Below are positions 31,841-39,146 of a stretch of DNA of 39,146 nt, piece after piece. Under the pieces are notes generated by a model that was not told where the DNA came from, made no database searches, and was given only the letters and a program-made list of their open reading frames with translations. Where the stretch lies: assembly GCA_964642165.1 (NCBI GenBank), contig CAZXOC010000031.1:1-39146 (forward strand), given 5' to 3'. Within the stretch, counting starts at the first letter, position 1; each line of letters begins with the position of its first letter. The translations under genes and the position numbers were made by a program. The DNA is from CAYRVX01 sp964642165. Its GTDB lineage: Bacteria; Planctomycetota; Phycisphaerae; SM23-33.

Positions 31841-33574
31841 ATGAAGCGATTCTTCGCCGGGGCGATCGTGGTGGCGGCGCTGCTGTACGCGACGGCGGAG
31901 CTCACGCTGGAGCGCCCGCCCGACGACGGCGTCGTTCGCCTGCGCTGGGCGACCGACCCCAACCCCGCGAGGAACCTCCAGACCGAGACCTTCGGCAAGC
32001 TCCAGGTGCTCCTGAAGGCCGAGGACGTCCTGGACTGGGCGGCGCTGCTTCGGCGCCTGCGGGCGAGCCCCGGCGGGCAGGGCGACGTGGTCTCCGGGCG
32101 GCTCCTCGAGCGCCTCGATCCCAACGCCGTCGGCGCCGCGGCGGCCCCGCGGGGCCGGGCGGCCGTGCTGGCGGCCATCAACGCCGCGCTCGAGCGGCGC
32201 GATCTCTTCGCAACGGATGACGTCGAGGGCGTGGACCTGCCCCCCGACGCGAGGCTGCTGCTGGACAAGCCCCCCGGCGAACGGACGAACGTCGAGGTGG
32301 TCGCACTGAATCGGCGCATCCTGGAGGCCGCTCTCGGCGAGGTCCTCCGCCCCGCGCGGCGGATCGAGGTCACCGTCGAGTCCGGCCAGGCCGAGAAGCT
32401 CATCGTCCAGTGCGCCACCGGCACGGGCCCGGACGTCATCGACGTCTACGGCATCAACCAGATGCTCACCTACGTGCAGGCCGGCATCCTCGTCGACCTG
32501 ACGCCGCACGCCGCGAAGATGGGCTTCGCCCCGGAGAACACCTACCCGGCGATCAAGGGCAACCTGCTCGTCGGCGAGCGGCAGTACCGCTACCCCTGCA
32601 ACGTCTGGGCGAACTGCGTCATCTACAACCGGAAGGTCTTCGACGACCACGGCGTGGCCTACCCGGCCGAGGGCTGGACGGTCGACGACTTCATCCGCCT
32701 CGGCAAGCGGATCCTCGCCGGGGCGGGCAAGAGCGGCACGAAGCACCTGGCCGTCGCCAACTGGAGCAGCACGTGGATGTTCGAGGACTTTCTCCTCGGC
32801 CACGGCGGGCGCTACTTCACGCCGGACGGGCTTCGCAGCCGCCTGGACGCCCCCGAGGCCGTCGCGGCGATGACGCTCTACCACGACATGATGCACGTCC
32901 ACCGGATCCTCCCCACGCCCGCCGAGGCCGCCGCCATGAGCAGCCAGGGCGGCTGGGGCAGCGGCGGCATCCGCTGGTTCTGCGACGGCAAGGCCGCCAT
33001 GATCTTCATCGGGCGCTGGCTGCTCAACCGCCTCGGGAGCTACCCGGAGATCTGCCCGCACCTGGGCACGGCCCGCCTGCCGCGCGTGGACGGGCGGGCG
33101 TCCAGCGGGCAGACCGACTGCCGCGGCGCCGGCGTCAACGTCAAGAGCCCCCACCGCGACGCGGCGCTGCGGTTCCTCCAGTACCTCGCCGGCGAGGACT
33201 ACGGGCGGCTCATCGTCAAGGACGGCGACTCCCTGCCGCCCAACCCCGCCCTCGCGCGGACCGGCGAGGACCTCGTCAACGACACCATCCCCGACCCCGA
33301 GTTCCACCGGCCGTTCGCCGAGGCGATGGGACCGGCGCGGCCGATCGACACGAGCCCGTTTATCGACGGCGGGCAGGTCGCCCGGTGGGTCACCGAGATG
33401 ATCGGCAAGATCGAGAACCGGCTCGTCACGCCCGAGGAGGGCATGAAGGCCCTCGCCGCCGAGATCAACCAGCGGATCCGCACGAACCTCGAACGCCGCG
33501 ACGACCTCCAGCGGACCTTCCGGCAGGTGACCGGCCGGCCGTACACGAGAGACTGGAAGCACCCGGTGAAGTAG
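31841..33574 (+). CDS. ABC importer solute-binding protein with a large N-terminal insert
   Basis: A 577-residue family-1-type binding protein for the preceding permeases. Residues 1-20 look like a signal peptide or uncleaved membrane anchor. The first strand VVRLRWATDPNP is followed, unusually, by about 110 residues (about 53-165) of Leu/Ala/Arg/Asp-rich helix-like sequence before the fold resumes at RIEVTVESGQAEKLIVQCATGTGPDVIDVYG. The rest is typical: YVQAGILVDLTPHA, NVWANCVIYNRKVF, WTVDDFIRLGKRI, WLLNRLG, and the C-terminal helix with RPIDTSPF. The ATG at 31841 has GGAGG 7 bases upstream. It binds a small carbohydrate or related polar solute in the periplasm; which one cannot be read. Gene order is permease, permease, binding protein, then a phosphatase 49 bases on. 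Confidence 0.9.
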   Translation: MKRFFAGAIVVAALLYATAELTLERPPDDGVVRLRWATDPNPARNLQTETFGKLQVLLKAEDVLDWAALLRRLRASPGGQGDVVSGRLLERLDPNAVGAAAAPRGRAAVLAAINAALERRDLFATDDVEGVDLPPDARLLLDKPPGERTNVEVVALNRRILEAALGEVLRPARRIEVTVESGQAEKLIVQCATGTGPDVIDVYGINQMLTYVQAGILVDLTPHAAKMGFAPENTYPAIKGNLLVGERQYRYPCNVWANCVIYNRKVFDDHGVAYPAEGWTVDDFIRLGKRILAGAGKSGTKHLAVANWSSTWMFEDFLLGHGGRYFTPDGLRSRLDAPEAVAAMTLYHDMMHVHRILPTPAEAAAMSSQGGWGSGGIRWFCDGKAAMIFIGRWLLNRLGSYPEICPHLGTARLPRVDGRASSGQTDCRGAGVNVKSPHRDAALRFLQYLAGEDYGRLIVKDGDSLPPNPALARTGEDLVNDTIPDPEFHRPFAEAMGPARPIDTSPFIDGGQVARWVTEMIGKIENRLVTPEEGMKALAAEINQRIRTNLERRDDLQRTFRQVTGRPYTRDWKHPVK

Positions 33575-33623
33575 GCGCCGCGCGGTTCGAAGCCGCGGCG
33601 GCAAGACAGGAAAGGTGATCACG

Positions 33624-35096
33624 ATGAAGAACCGCAGATTCCCGTGGCGCATCGGCGCGCTGCTGGCCGGCGTGCTGCTGGCGACGGCGGCCGCCGGGGC
33701 GGCCGGACCCTACCAGGCCACCGGCATCAAGATCGGCGAGGTGACCCAGACGTCCGCCATCGTCTGGACGCGCCTGACGCTCCGGGCGCGGCGCAACGCG
33801 CCCGACGCGCCGATGGTGACCTTCCGCTACGCCCGGGCCGAGGCGAAGGGCAAGACCAGGGCCAAGCGCCGCCGGGTCGCCGCCGTCGTCTACCCCGAAG
33901 GCCTCTCGGCGGCGGACATCCGCGACGCCGTGCCGGGCGCGCCCGGGCAGGTCCGCGTGTCGTACCGGCCCGCCGGGCAGCAGCGCTGGCAGTCGACGGA
34001 CTGGGCGGCGGTCGACGCCGAACGCGACTACACCCGTCAGTTCCCGCTGACGGGGCTGGCCGCCGGCACGCGGTACGAGCTTCGCGTCGAGTGCCGCGCG
34101 GGCGCCGACGCCGCGCCGGGACAGACCCTCGCGGGCCGCTTCCGCACCGCCCCGCCGCCGACCGCCCCGGCGCGCGTGGTCTTCACCGTCTCGACGGGCC
34201 AGGGCTACGGCAGCCAGGACGCCCCCGGCGGGGGGTACCGCATCTACCCCTCGATGCTCAAGCTCGCCCCCGACTTCTTCGTCCACACCGGCGACATCGT
34301 CTACTACGACAAGCTCGCCAAGAGCCTCGCCCTCGCCCGCTACCACTGGCAGCGGACCTACAGCCTGCCGACCAACGTCCCCTTCCATCGCCAGGTCCCC
34401 AGCTACTTCATCAAGGACGACCACGACACGTGGCAGAACGACTGCTGGCCGACCATGAAACGGGACAACATGGGCACGTTCACCTTCGCCCAGGGGCTGG
34501 CCGTCTTCCTCGAACAGGTGCCCATGGGCCCGCGCACCTGGCGCACGCGTCGCTGGGGCAAGGACCTTCAGGTCTGGCTGGTCGAGGGGCGCGACTTCCG
34601 CAGCGCCAACCCCGCCCCCGACGGGCCCGGCAAGACCATCTGGGGCGCCGAGCAGAAGGCGTGGTTCCGGCGCACGGTCGATGCCTCCGACGCGACGTTC
34701 CGCATCCTGATCAGCCCGACGCCGCTGGTCGGCCCGGACCGCACCAACAAGAACGACAACCACGCCAACCGGGGCTTCACGCACGAGGGCGACGAGCTGC
34801 GGCGGTTCCTCGCCGGGCGGAAGAACATGGCCGTCATCTGCGGCGACCGCCACTGGCAGTACGTCTCGGTCCATGCCGGCACGGGCGTGCGGGAGTACTC
34901 CTGCGGGCCGGTGAGCGACAAGCACGCCGGCGGGTGGAGCAACGACAAACGCCTGCCCGCCCACCGCTACCTGAACGTCGTGGGCGGCTTCCTGTCGGTC
35001 ACGGTCGAGCGCGTCGCGGGCAAGCCCGTCGCCACCTTCCGCCACCACCACGTCGACGGCAAGGTCCTCCACGAGGACCGCCGCACGGCGGGGTGA
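33624..35096 (+). CDS. PhoD-like metallophosphatase/phosphodiesterase
   Basis: A 490-residue secreted enzyme. Signal peptide at about 1-27, a fibronectin-like strand domain with GIKIGEVTQTSAIVWTRL (the usual PhoD N-terminal domain), then the phosphatase domain with HTGDIVYYD (Asp224), KDDHDTW (Asp265-Asp268), and ICGDRHWQY (about 409-414), the metal ligands of PhoD/purple-phosphatase folds. PhoD enzymes cleave phosphomono- and diesters in the periplasm. The ATG at 33624 with GGAAAGG 8 bases upstream is chosen over the GTG at 33615, which overlaps that site. It follows the ABC binding-protein gene by 49 bases and is likely co-transcribed, hinting that the importer takes up a phosphate ester or its product. 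Confidence 0.86.
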   Translation: MKNRRFPWRIGALLAGVLLATAAAGAAGPYQATGIKIGEVTQTSAIVWTRLTLRARRNAPDAPMVTFRYARAEAKGKTRAKRRRVAAVVYPEGLSAADIRDAVPGAPGQVRVSYRPAGQQRWQSTDWAAVDAERDYTRQFPLTGLAAGTRYELRVECRAGADAAPGQTLAGRFRTAPPPTAPARVVFTVSTGQGYGSQDAPGGGYRIYPSMLKLAPDFFVHTGDIVYYDKLAKSLALARYHWQRTYSLPTNVPFHRQVPSYFIKDDHDTWQNDCWPTMKRDNMGTFTFAQGLAVFLEQVPMGPRTWRTRRWGKDLQVWLVEGRDFRSANPAPDGPGKTIWGAEQKAWFRRTVDASDATFRILISPTPLVGPDRTNKNDNHANRGFTHEGDELRRFLAGRKNMAVICGDRHWQYVSVHAGTGVREYSCGPVSDKHAGGWSNDKRLPAHRYLNVVGGFLSVTVERVAGKPVATFRHHHVDGKVLHEDRRTAG

Positions 35097-35138
35097 ACGG
35101 GCGCCGCCGCCCCGGGCGCTGGCGCGGGGGCGGGCGGG

Positions 35139-36542
35139 TCAGCGCTTGGGTTTCTTGCGGGACCTCTTCGGCCGGGGCTTGGCGCGGGCGGGCCAGTAGG
35201 GCGTCTCCGTGCGGGCCGTCTTGAGGCAGGCCTCCATTCTCTTCACCACGCCGGCCTGCTCGGCGGCGAGGTCCTTGGTCTCCCGGGGGTCGGCCTCGAC
35301 GTCGTACAGCGCCAGCGGCATCTCCGTGCCGAAGCGGACGCCCTTCCACTTGCCCATCCGGACGGCCTGGTGGAAGGGGCTGTGAAACTCCCAGTAGAGC
35401 ATCTCGTGGGGCTTCTGCCCCTTGCCCAGCAGCGTCGGCAGGACGCTCATGCCGTCGAGCCCCTTCGGCGGCTTCGCGCCGGCCAGCTCGCAGGCCGTGG
35501 GAAAGAAGTCCGTGAACGTCCAGACGAAGTCGCTGACCTTCCCCGCGGGGACCTTGCCCGGCCAGCGGACGACCATCGGCATGCGGATGCCGCCCTCGTA
35601 GAGGCTGCGCTTGACCCCGCGGAGCCCGCCCGCGCTGTCGAAGGCCTTGACGAACGGCGGGTTGGGCCCGTTGTCGGACGTGTAGAAGACGATCGTGTCC
35701 TCGTCGAGGCCGAGCTCCTTCAGCAGCGCCAGCACGCGCCCCACGTCGCGGTCGGCGCGCGTGATCATCGCGGCGTAGTTCTTCGCCTGCTGCGGCCAGG
35801 GCTCGTCCGTGTACGGCGCGTCGCTGGGGATCTCGTACTTGCCGTGCGGCAGCGTGTACGGCAGGTAGAGCAGGAACGGGCGGTCCTTGTGCGTGCGGAT
35901 GAACTCCAGCGCCGCGGCGGCGATCAGGTCGTGGGAGTACTGCCCCTTGCGCCCGCCCTCGTTGCCGCTCAGCGCGACCCGCTTGCCGTTTCGCCACAGC
36001 CAGGTCGTGTAGTAGCTGTGGGCGTGGACCTGGTCGAGGTAGCCGAAGAAGTCGTCGAAGCCGTGCTTGTCCGGCGAGCCCGTCGTCCCCGGGTTGCCCA
36101 GCCCCCACTTGCCGAAGCCGCCCGTGGCGTAGCCGGCCTTGCGGAGGACGGCCGCGACCGTCACGTCGTCCGGGCGAAGCGGCACGAGCCCGCGGTCCTT
36201 GCCCTCGCCCGGGGGGTTGGCCCGCGTGCGGTTGCCCCGGCGCGTGCAGTGCCCGCTGTGCAGGCCGGTCATCAGGATGCACCGGCACGGTCCGCAGACG
36301 GGGCTGCCCGTGTAGCACTGGGTGAAGCGCGTCCCCTCGGCGGCCATGCGGTCCATCACGGGCGTGCGGATCTTCTTCTGCCCGTAGCAGCCGAAGTCGC
36401 CGTAGCCGGCGTCGTCGAGCATGACGAAGATGATGTTGGGCCGGCGCGCCGTTCGCTTCGCCCCGGCCGCCAGGCGCGGCATCGCCGCCGAAGCCGCCGC
36501 CATCCCGGCCGCCTTCATGAATCCACGTCGCGTCAGTGACAT
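35139..36542 (-). CDS. Tat-exported sulfatase (CGPCR type)
   Basis: A 467-residue sulfatase. Tat leader TRRGFMKAAG (arginines 5-6) with an Ala-rich stretch. Metal pair Asp43-Asp44 in VMLDDAGYGD. Active-site signature Cys83-G-P-C-R followed by MTGLHSGH; the second cysteine two places before the end is unusual but fits C-x-P-x-R. FYTSDNGPNPP gives the second metal site. Typical end with ALYDVEADPRETKDL, then a Lys/Arg/Pro-rich tail (about 455-467). The ATG at 36542 is used because GGAGG lies 7 bases upstream. The gene is convergent with the PhoD-like gene (42-base gap) and follows nifS behind a likely terminator and its own -10-like hexamer. Confidence 0.94.
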   Translation of the reverse strand: MSLTRRGFMKAAGMAAASAAMPRLAAGAKRTARRPNIIFVMLDDAGYGDFGCYGQKKIRTPVMDRMAAEGTRFTQCYTGSPVCGPCRCILMTGLHSGHCTRRGNRTRANPPGEGKDRGLVPLRPDDVTVAAVLRKAGYATGGFGKWGLGNPGTTGSPDKHGFDDFFGYLDQVHAHSYYTTWLWRNGKRVALSGNEGGRKGQYSHDLIAAAALEFIRTHKDRPFLLYLPYTLPHGKYEIPSDAPYTDEPWPQQAKNYAAMITRADRDVGRVLALLKELGLDEDTIVFYTSDNGPNPPFVKAFDSAGGLRGVKRSLYEGGIRMPMVVRWPGKVPAGKVSDFVWTFTDFFPTACELAGAKPPKGLDGMSVLPTLLGKGQKPHEMLYWEFHSPFHQAVRMGKWKGVRFGTEMPLALYDVEADPRETKDLAAEQAGVVKRMEACLKTARTETPYWPARAKPRPKRSRKKPKR

Positions 36543-36614
36543 CGGCTGTCCTCCACGTGTTGCTCGGGCCTGCCCGTCCACTGCGCGCCGCTCGCCGCGC
36601 GCCCGCCGGGCGGC

Positions 36615-36620
36615 ATTGTA
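36615..36620 (-). promoter_or_regulatory. Possible -10 element (TACAAT) of the third sulfatase gene
   Basis: TACAAT on the minus strand ends 72 bases before the sulfatase start and directly follows the presumed nifS terminator, which places a promoter between the two genes. No -35 box is visible. Confidence 0.35.
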
Positions 36621-36628
36621 GCAGAAAC

Positions 36629-36646
36629 GGGGGCGCCGGTCCCCCC
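36629..36646 (-). terminator. Terminator candidate after nifS
   Basis: On the minus strand GGGGG, a seven-base loop and CCCCC form a hairpin about 26-43 bases after the nifS stop, followed by GTTTCTG, a short T-bearing tail. Suits intrinsic termination of the nifU-nifS operon. Confidence 0.4.
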
Positions 36647-36671
36647 ACTGCGGATCGCGGGCGGGTCGGCG

Positions 36672-37871
36672 TCAGCGGGGCTGGGCGGGGCCGCTCGGCT
36701 CGCGGCCGAAGGGGGAGATCTCCCGCAGGCGGCGGACGATCGGCGGGAGGACCGCCAGGACCCGGTCCACGTCCTCGTCGGTGTTGTAGACGCTGAGGCT
36801 GAAGCGGATCGAGCCGTGGGCGGCGGTGTAGGGCACGCCGAGGGCGCGGAGGACGTGGCTGGGCTCCAGGCTGCCCGTCGTGCAGGCCGAGCCGCTCGAC
36901 GCGCAGATGCCGTGCTCGTCCAGCATCAGCAGGATCGCCTCGCCCTCGATGTACTCGAAGCTGATGTTGGTGGTGTTGGGCAGGCGGTGCTCGCGGTGGC
37001 CGTTGACGCGGGCGTCGGGGCAGCTCGTCAGCAGGCCCTCCTCGAGCCGGTCGCGCAGGGCGCGGATGCGGGTCTGCTCGTCGTCCAAACGCCGCCGGGC
37101 GAGTTCGGCGGCCTCGCCGAGGGCGACGATGAGCGGGACGGCCTCCGTGCCGCCGCGGCGGTTGTGCTCCTGGTGCCCGCCGACGAGGAACGGGTGGAAG
37201 CGGCAGCCCCGGCGGACGTACAGCGCGCCGACGCCCTTGGGGGCGTGGAGCTTGTGGCCGGAGAGGCTGAGCATGTCGATCGCCGTGTCCGCCAGGCGGA
37301 TGGGCAGCTTGCCGACGACCTGGACGGCGTCGCTGTGGAAGAGGATGCCCCGGTCGCGGCACATCTCGGCGATGGTCTCGACGGGGAACATCACGCCGGT
37401 CTCGTTGTTGGCCCACATGATCGACACGACGGCCACGTCCTCGCTCAGGGCGTTGCCCACGTCGGCGAGGCTCAGCTCGCCGAGGCTGTCCACGGGCAGC
37501 TCGATGACGCGGCAGCCCAGCCCCGCGGGCGGGGGGCGCTCCAGCACGCGGCAGGTGTTCCCCACGGCCGGGTGCTCCACGCGCGTCGTGACGATCGTCT
37601 TGCGCTCCGGGTGGACCGGCAGGGCGCTGCGGATGGCCGCGTTGTCGCTCTCCGTGCCGCACGAGGTGAACAGCACCTCCGTCGGATGGCAGCCGAGCAG
37701 GTCGGCGACCTGCTGCCGCGCGCGGTCCACGTGGCGCGCGACCTGCCCGCCGAAGGTGTGGATGCTGGACGGGTTGCCGTAGAGCTCCGTCAGGAAGGGC
37801 TCCATGGCCTGGCGGACTTCGGGCGCGACGGCCGTCGTGGCGTTGTTGTCGAGGTAGATGACCTGGCTCAT
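36672..37871 (-). CDS. nifS: Cysteine desulfurase (NifS type)
   Basis: A 399-residue PLP enzyme that removes sulfur from cysteine for Fe-S cluster assembly on its partner scaffold. IYLDNNATTAVAP opens the fold. His100 in RVEHPAV stacks on PLP, Lys207 in SLSGHKLHAPKG is the Schiff-base lysine, and Cys330 in SSGSACTTGS is the persulfide cysteine. The short active-site loop is typical of the group I NifS/IscS enzymes. The ATG at 37871 has only a modest ribosome binding site (GTGGGG). It follows nifU by 41 bases in one operon. No nitrogenase genes are visible, so the pair likely serves housekeeping Fe-S assembly. Confidence 0.95.
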   Translation of the reverse strand: MSQVIYLDNNATTAVAPEVRQAMEPFLTELYGNPSSIHTFGGQVARHVDRARQQVADLLGCHPTEVLFTSCGTESDNAAIRSALPVHPERKTIVTTRVEHPAVGNTCRVLERPPPAGLGCRVIELPVDSLGELSLADVGNALSEDVAVVSIMWANNETGVMFPVETIAEMCRDRGILFHSDAVQVVGKLPIRLADTAIDMLSLSGHKLHAPKGVGALYVRRGCRFHPFLVGGHQEHNRRGGTEAVPLIVALGEAAELARRRLDDEQTRIRALRDRLEEGLLTSCPDARVNGHREHRLPNTTNISFEYIEGEAILLMLDEHGICASSGSACTTGSLEPSHVLRALGVPYTAAHGSIRFSLSVYNTDEDVDRVLAVLPPIVRRLREISPFGREPSGPAQPR

Positions 37872-37912
37872 GTCTGTGCCCCACTTTCCGGCCGGGGCGG
37901 ACGGGGCCTGCG

Positions 37913-38773
37913 CTACTGCTGCTCCAGGCGCCCGCCGACGTCCTCGACCTCGATGTCGGCGTCGACCAGCTCGCGGAGCTTCGCGCCGATCGTGCCGTCG
38001 AGTGTGAAGTCCTTCGCGCGGCACCACGCGCAGTGCCCGCGGAAGGCGATCTGGACCTTCGTGCCGATCACGTCCACCAGCTCGAGGTCGCCGCCGTCGT
38101 GCTGGAGCATCGGGCGGATCTCGCTGTCGATGACCTCCTCGATGCGCCGGATGCGCTGGAGGTTCGTGAGCGTCGAGTGCGCAGGCTTCGCCGGGGCGGG
38201 CGCCGCCGGGGCCGCGCCGCGAACGCGGTCGAGGACCTCCTCGATCCGCGCGTGGCAGGAGCCGCAGCCGCCGCCGGCCTTCGTGTAGTGCGTCACCTCC
38301 TCGACGCTCCGCAGCCCGTGCTCGCGGGCGACCCGCTCGATCAGCCGGTCCGTCACGCCGAAGCAGTGGCAGACGATCTCGCCCTCCTCCTCCAGTTCGA
38401 ACGCCCGGCCGCGGTGGCCGGCGATGGCCTTCTGCAGCGCCTCCATGCCCATCACCGAGCAGTGCATCTTCTCCTCGGGCAGCCCGCCGAGGTAGTCGGC
38501 GATGTCCTGGTTGGTCACCTCCGCCGCCTCGTCGATCGTCTTGCCCCGGATCAGCTCGATCAGCGCGTCGCTCGAGGCGATCGCGCTGGCGCAGCCGAAC
38601 GTCTGGAACTTCGCGTCGGCGATGCGCCCCTCGTCGTCGAGCCGGATCATCAGCCGCAGCGCGTCGCCGCACGTGATGTTGCCCACCGTCGCGTCGAGGT
38701 CGGGCTCGGCGATCTCGCCGGCATGCCGCGGGTTCAGGAAGTGGTCCTTGACGGTCTTGGTGTAGTCCCACAT
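37913..38773 (-). CDS. nifU: Fe-S cluster scaffold protein NifU
   Basis: A 286-residue three-domain NifU. The N-terminal IscU-like domain has its cluster ligands at Cys35, Cys61 and Cys105. The middle [2Fe-2S] BFD-like domain has Cys135, Cys137, Cys170 and Cys173 (VCHCFG and GGGCGSC). A Pro/Ala linker (about 186-199) leads to the C-terminal Nfu-like domain with Cys248-A-W-Cys251. The domain order and spacing match nitrogen-fixing NifU closely. The ATG at 38773, in front of WDYTKTVKDHF, has AAAGGA upstream; the longer open frame beyond is not coding in this frame. It receives sulfur from NifS encoded downstream and builds clusters for apo-proteins, perhaps including the radical SAM enzyme encoded in this window. 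Confidence 0.95.
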   Translation of the reverse strand: MWDYTKTVKDHFLNPRHAGEIAEPDLDATVGNITCGDALRLMIRLDDEGRIADAKFQTFGCASAIASSDALIELIRGKTIDEAAEVTNQDIADYLGGLPEEKMHCSVMGMEALQKAIAGHRGRAFELEEEGEIVCHCFGVTDRLIERVAREHGLRSVEEVTHYTKAGGGCGSCHARIEEVLDRVRGAAPAAPAPAKPAHSTLTNLQRIRRIEEVIDSEIRPMLQHDGGDLELVDVIGTKVQIAFRGHCAWCRAKDFTLDGTIGAKLRELVDADIEVEDVGGRLEQQ

Positions 38774-38821
38774 CGTGCCGGGTCCTTTCTCCGCGCGTCC
38801 GCGTGTCCGCACGCTCCCCCC

Positions 38822-38827
38822 ATTGTA
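38822..38827 (-). promoter_or_regulatory. Possible -10 element (TACAAT) of the nifU-nifS operon
   Basis: TACAAT on the minus strand lies 48 bases before the nifU start, in otherwise nearly pure GC. No -35 box is evident. IscR-type sites are not seen. Confidence 0.35.
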
Positions 38828-38865
38828 GGCCGCCGCGGCGGCAGCGGCCATCGGACATGCCCCCG

Positions 38866-39096
38866 TCAGCCGCCGACGACCGCCGACACGTCGGCGAGGT
38901 GGACCTGCCGCGTGCCCTCGTGGATGGAGTCGAACGTCACGAATCGCCCGGGCGGGTGCCAGCGGGGGTGCAGGTCGCCGCGGTCGCGGTCCACCAGGCC
39001 GACGCGGGCGACGTCCGCGGGGGTGGGCTTGTGGTCGTGGAAGTCGCTCTCCAGGGCGAGGTGCCGCCGGCCGGCGGCATCCCACGGGTTGACGCC
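38866..39096 (-). pseudogene. C-terminal fragment of a TolB/oligogalacturonate-lyase-like propeller protein
   Basis: Read on the minus strand, 76 codons without a plausible start encode the end of a propeller protein: VNPWDAAGRRHLALESDFHD, then DRGDLHPRWHPPGRF and VTFDSIHEGTRQVHLADV, the PD40-type final strands seen in TolB-like and oligogalacturonate lyase proteins. Immediately upstream (39097-39099) is an in-frame TAG, and from there the sequence changes from about 70% GC to about 50% GC. The gene therefore looks cut by an insertion or rearrangement at about 39096-39100. A sequencing or assembly junction is the alternative. The fragment ends 92 bases before the nifU start region on the same strand. 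Confidence 0.6.
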
Positions 39097-39099
39097 CTA

Positions 39100-39146
39100 G
39101 TGTTCCGTCAAGGTCGATTCTTTGGGTGGCACAACTCTCCGAGTTG
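39100..39146. mobile_element. Possible end of an insertion sequence (window edge)
   Basis: The last 47 bases have roughly half GC, against about 70% around them, and start right after CTAG where the propeller-gene reading frame breaks. The stretch resembles the tip of an insertion sequence, but no transposase or matching inverted repeat lies within the window, so the family cannot be named. Confidence 0.35.

Noticed and set aside
1..39146. CRISPR array, tRNA, rRNA or known riboswitch
   Set aside because: No regularly spaced direct repeats and no tRNA-like or rRNA-like sequence were seen on reading. Faint or divergent RNA elements cannot be excluded without a covariance-model search.

Overview
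This 39 kb window is very GC-rich, and its gene content points to a planctomycete, probably an uncultured Phycisphaerae-like lineage. The evidence is three sulfatases, a hydrazine-synthase-alpha-like (HzsA-related) haem protein, two DUF1080 proteins, Tat-exported Gfo/Idh and sugar-isomerase-like proteins, HEAT-repeat lipoproteins and a NifU/NifS pair used for general Fe-S assembly. Other PVC-related phyla are not excluded. I support 25 intact protein genes, one truncated gene at the right edge and one doubtful micro-ORF. I found no rRNA, tRNA, CRISPR array or integrase gene. No stretch over 300 bases lacks a gene.

Layout. (1) 1-6098, plus strand: two sulfatases, one without a leader and one Tat-exported with an odd CVGSR active-site motif, then a secreted HzsA-like di-haem protein. 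(2) 6112-7812, minus strand: a pilin-like membrane protein and a radical SAM protein. (3) 7896-14766: a sodium:solute symporter overlapping a secreted propeller gene by 4 bases, a divergent M60-like metallopeptidase, and two divergent DUF1080 proteins. (4) 14958-19730, minus strand: a HEAT-repeat lipoprotein, then a Gfo/Idh oxidoreductase with a small HEAT protein. (5) 19922-22782: an UlaG-like metallo-beta-lactamase-fold hydrolase, a convergent membrane protein whose end overlaps it, and a Tat-exported sugar isomerase/epimerase-like protein. (6) 22910-27399: a two-domain GH43-like propeller protein, an isopenicillin-N-epimerase-like PLP enzyme and a convergent lipoprotein hydrolase. (7) 27600-35096, plus strand: an NRAMP-related transporter, then a sugar-type ABC importer (two permeases and a binding protein) followed by a PhoD-like phosphatase. 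(8) 35139-38773, minus strand: nifU, nifS and a third sulfatase. (9) 38866-39146: a propeller-gene fragment cut by an abrupt drop in GC that could be the end of a mobile element.

How it fits together (inference): most of the window looks like a carbohydrate-scavenging repertoire spread over many short operons. Sulfatases and secreted hydrolases trim sulfated glycans. The symporter and ABC importer bring products in. Oxidoreductase, isomerase and DUF1080 proteins modify sugars, several of them outside the cytoplasm. No SusC/SusD pair is present.

The most unusual item is the ABC importer. Its first permease carries two extra hydrophobic blocks (about four plus two predicted helices), and its binding protein carries an insert of about 110 residues, in contrast to the normal-sized second permease. 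Also notable are an NRAMP-like protein without the DPGN metal motif, the CVGSR sulfatase, long GC hairpins at gene ends, and isolated AT-rich -10-like hexamers upstream of many genes.
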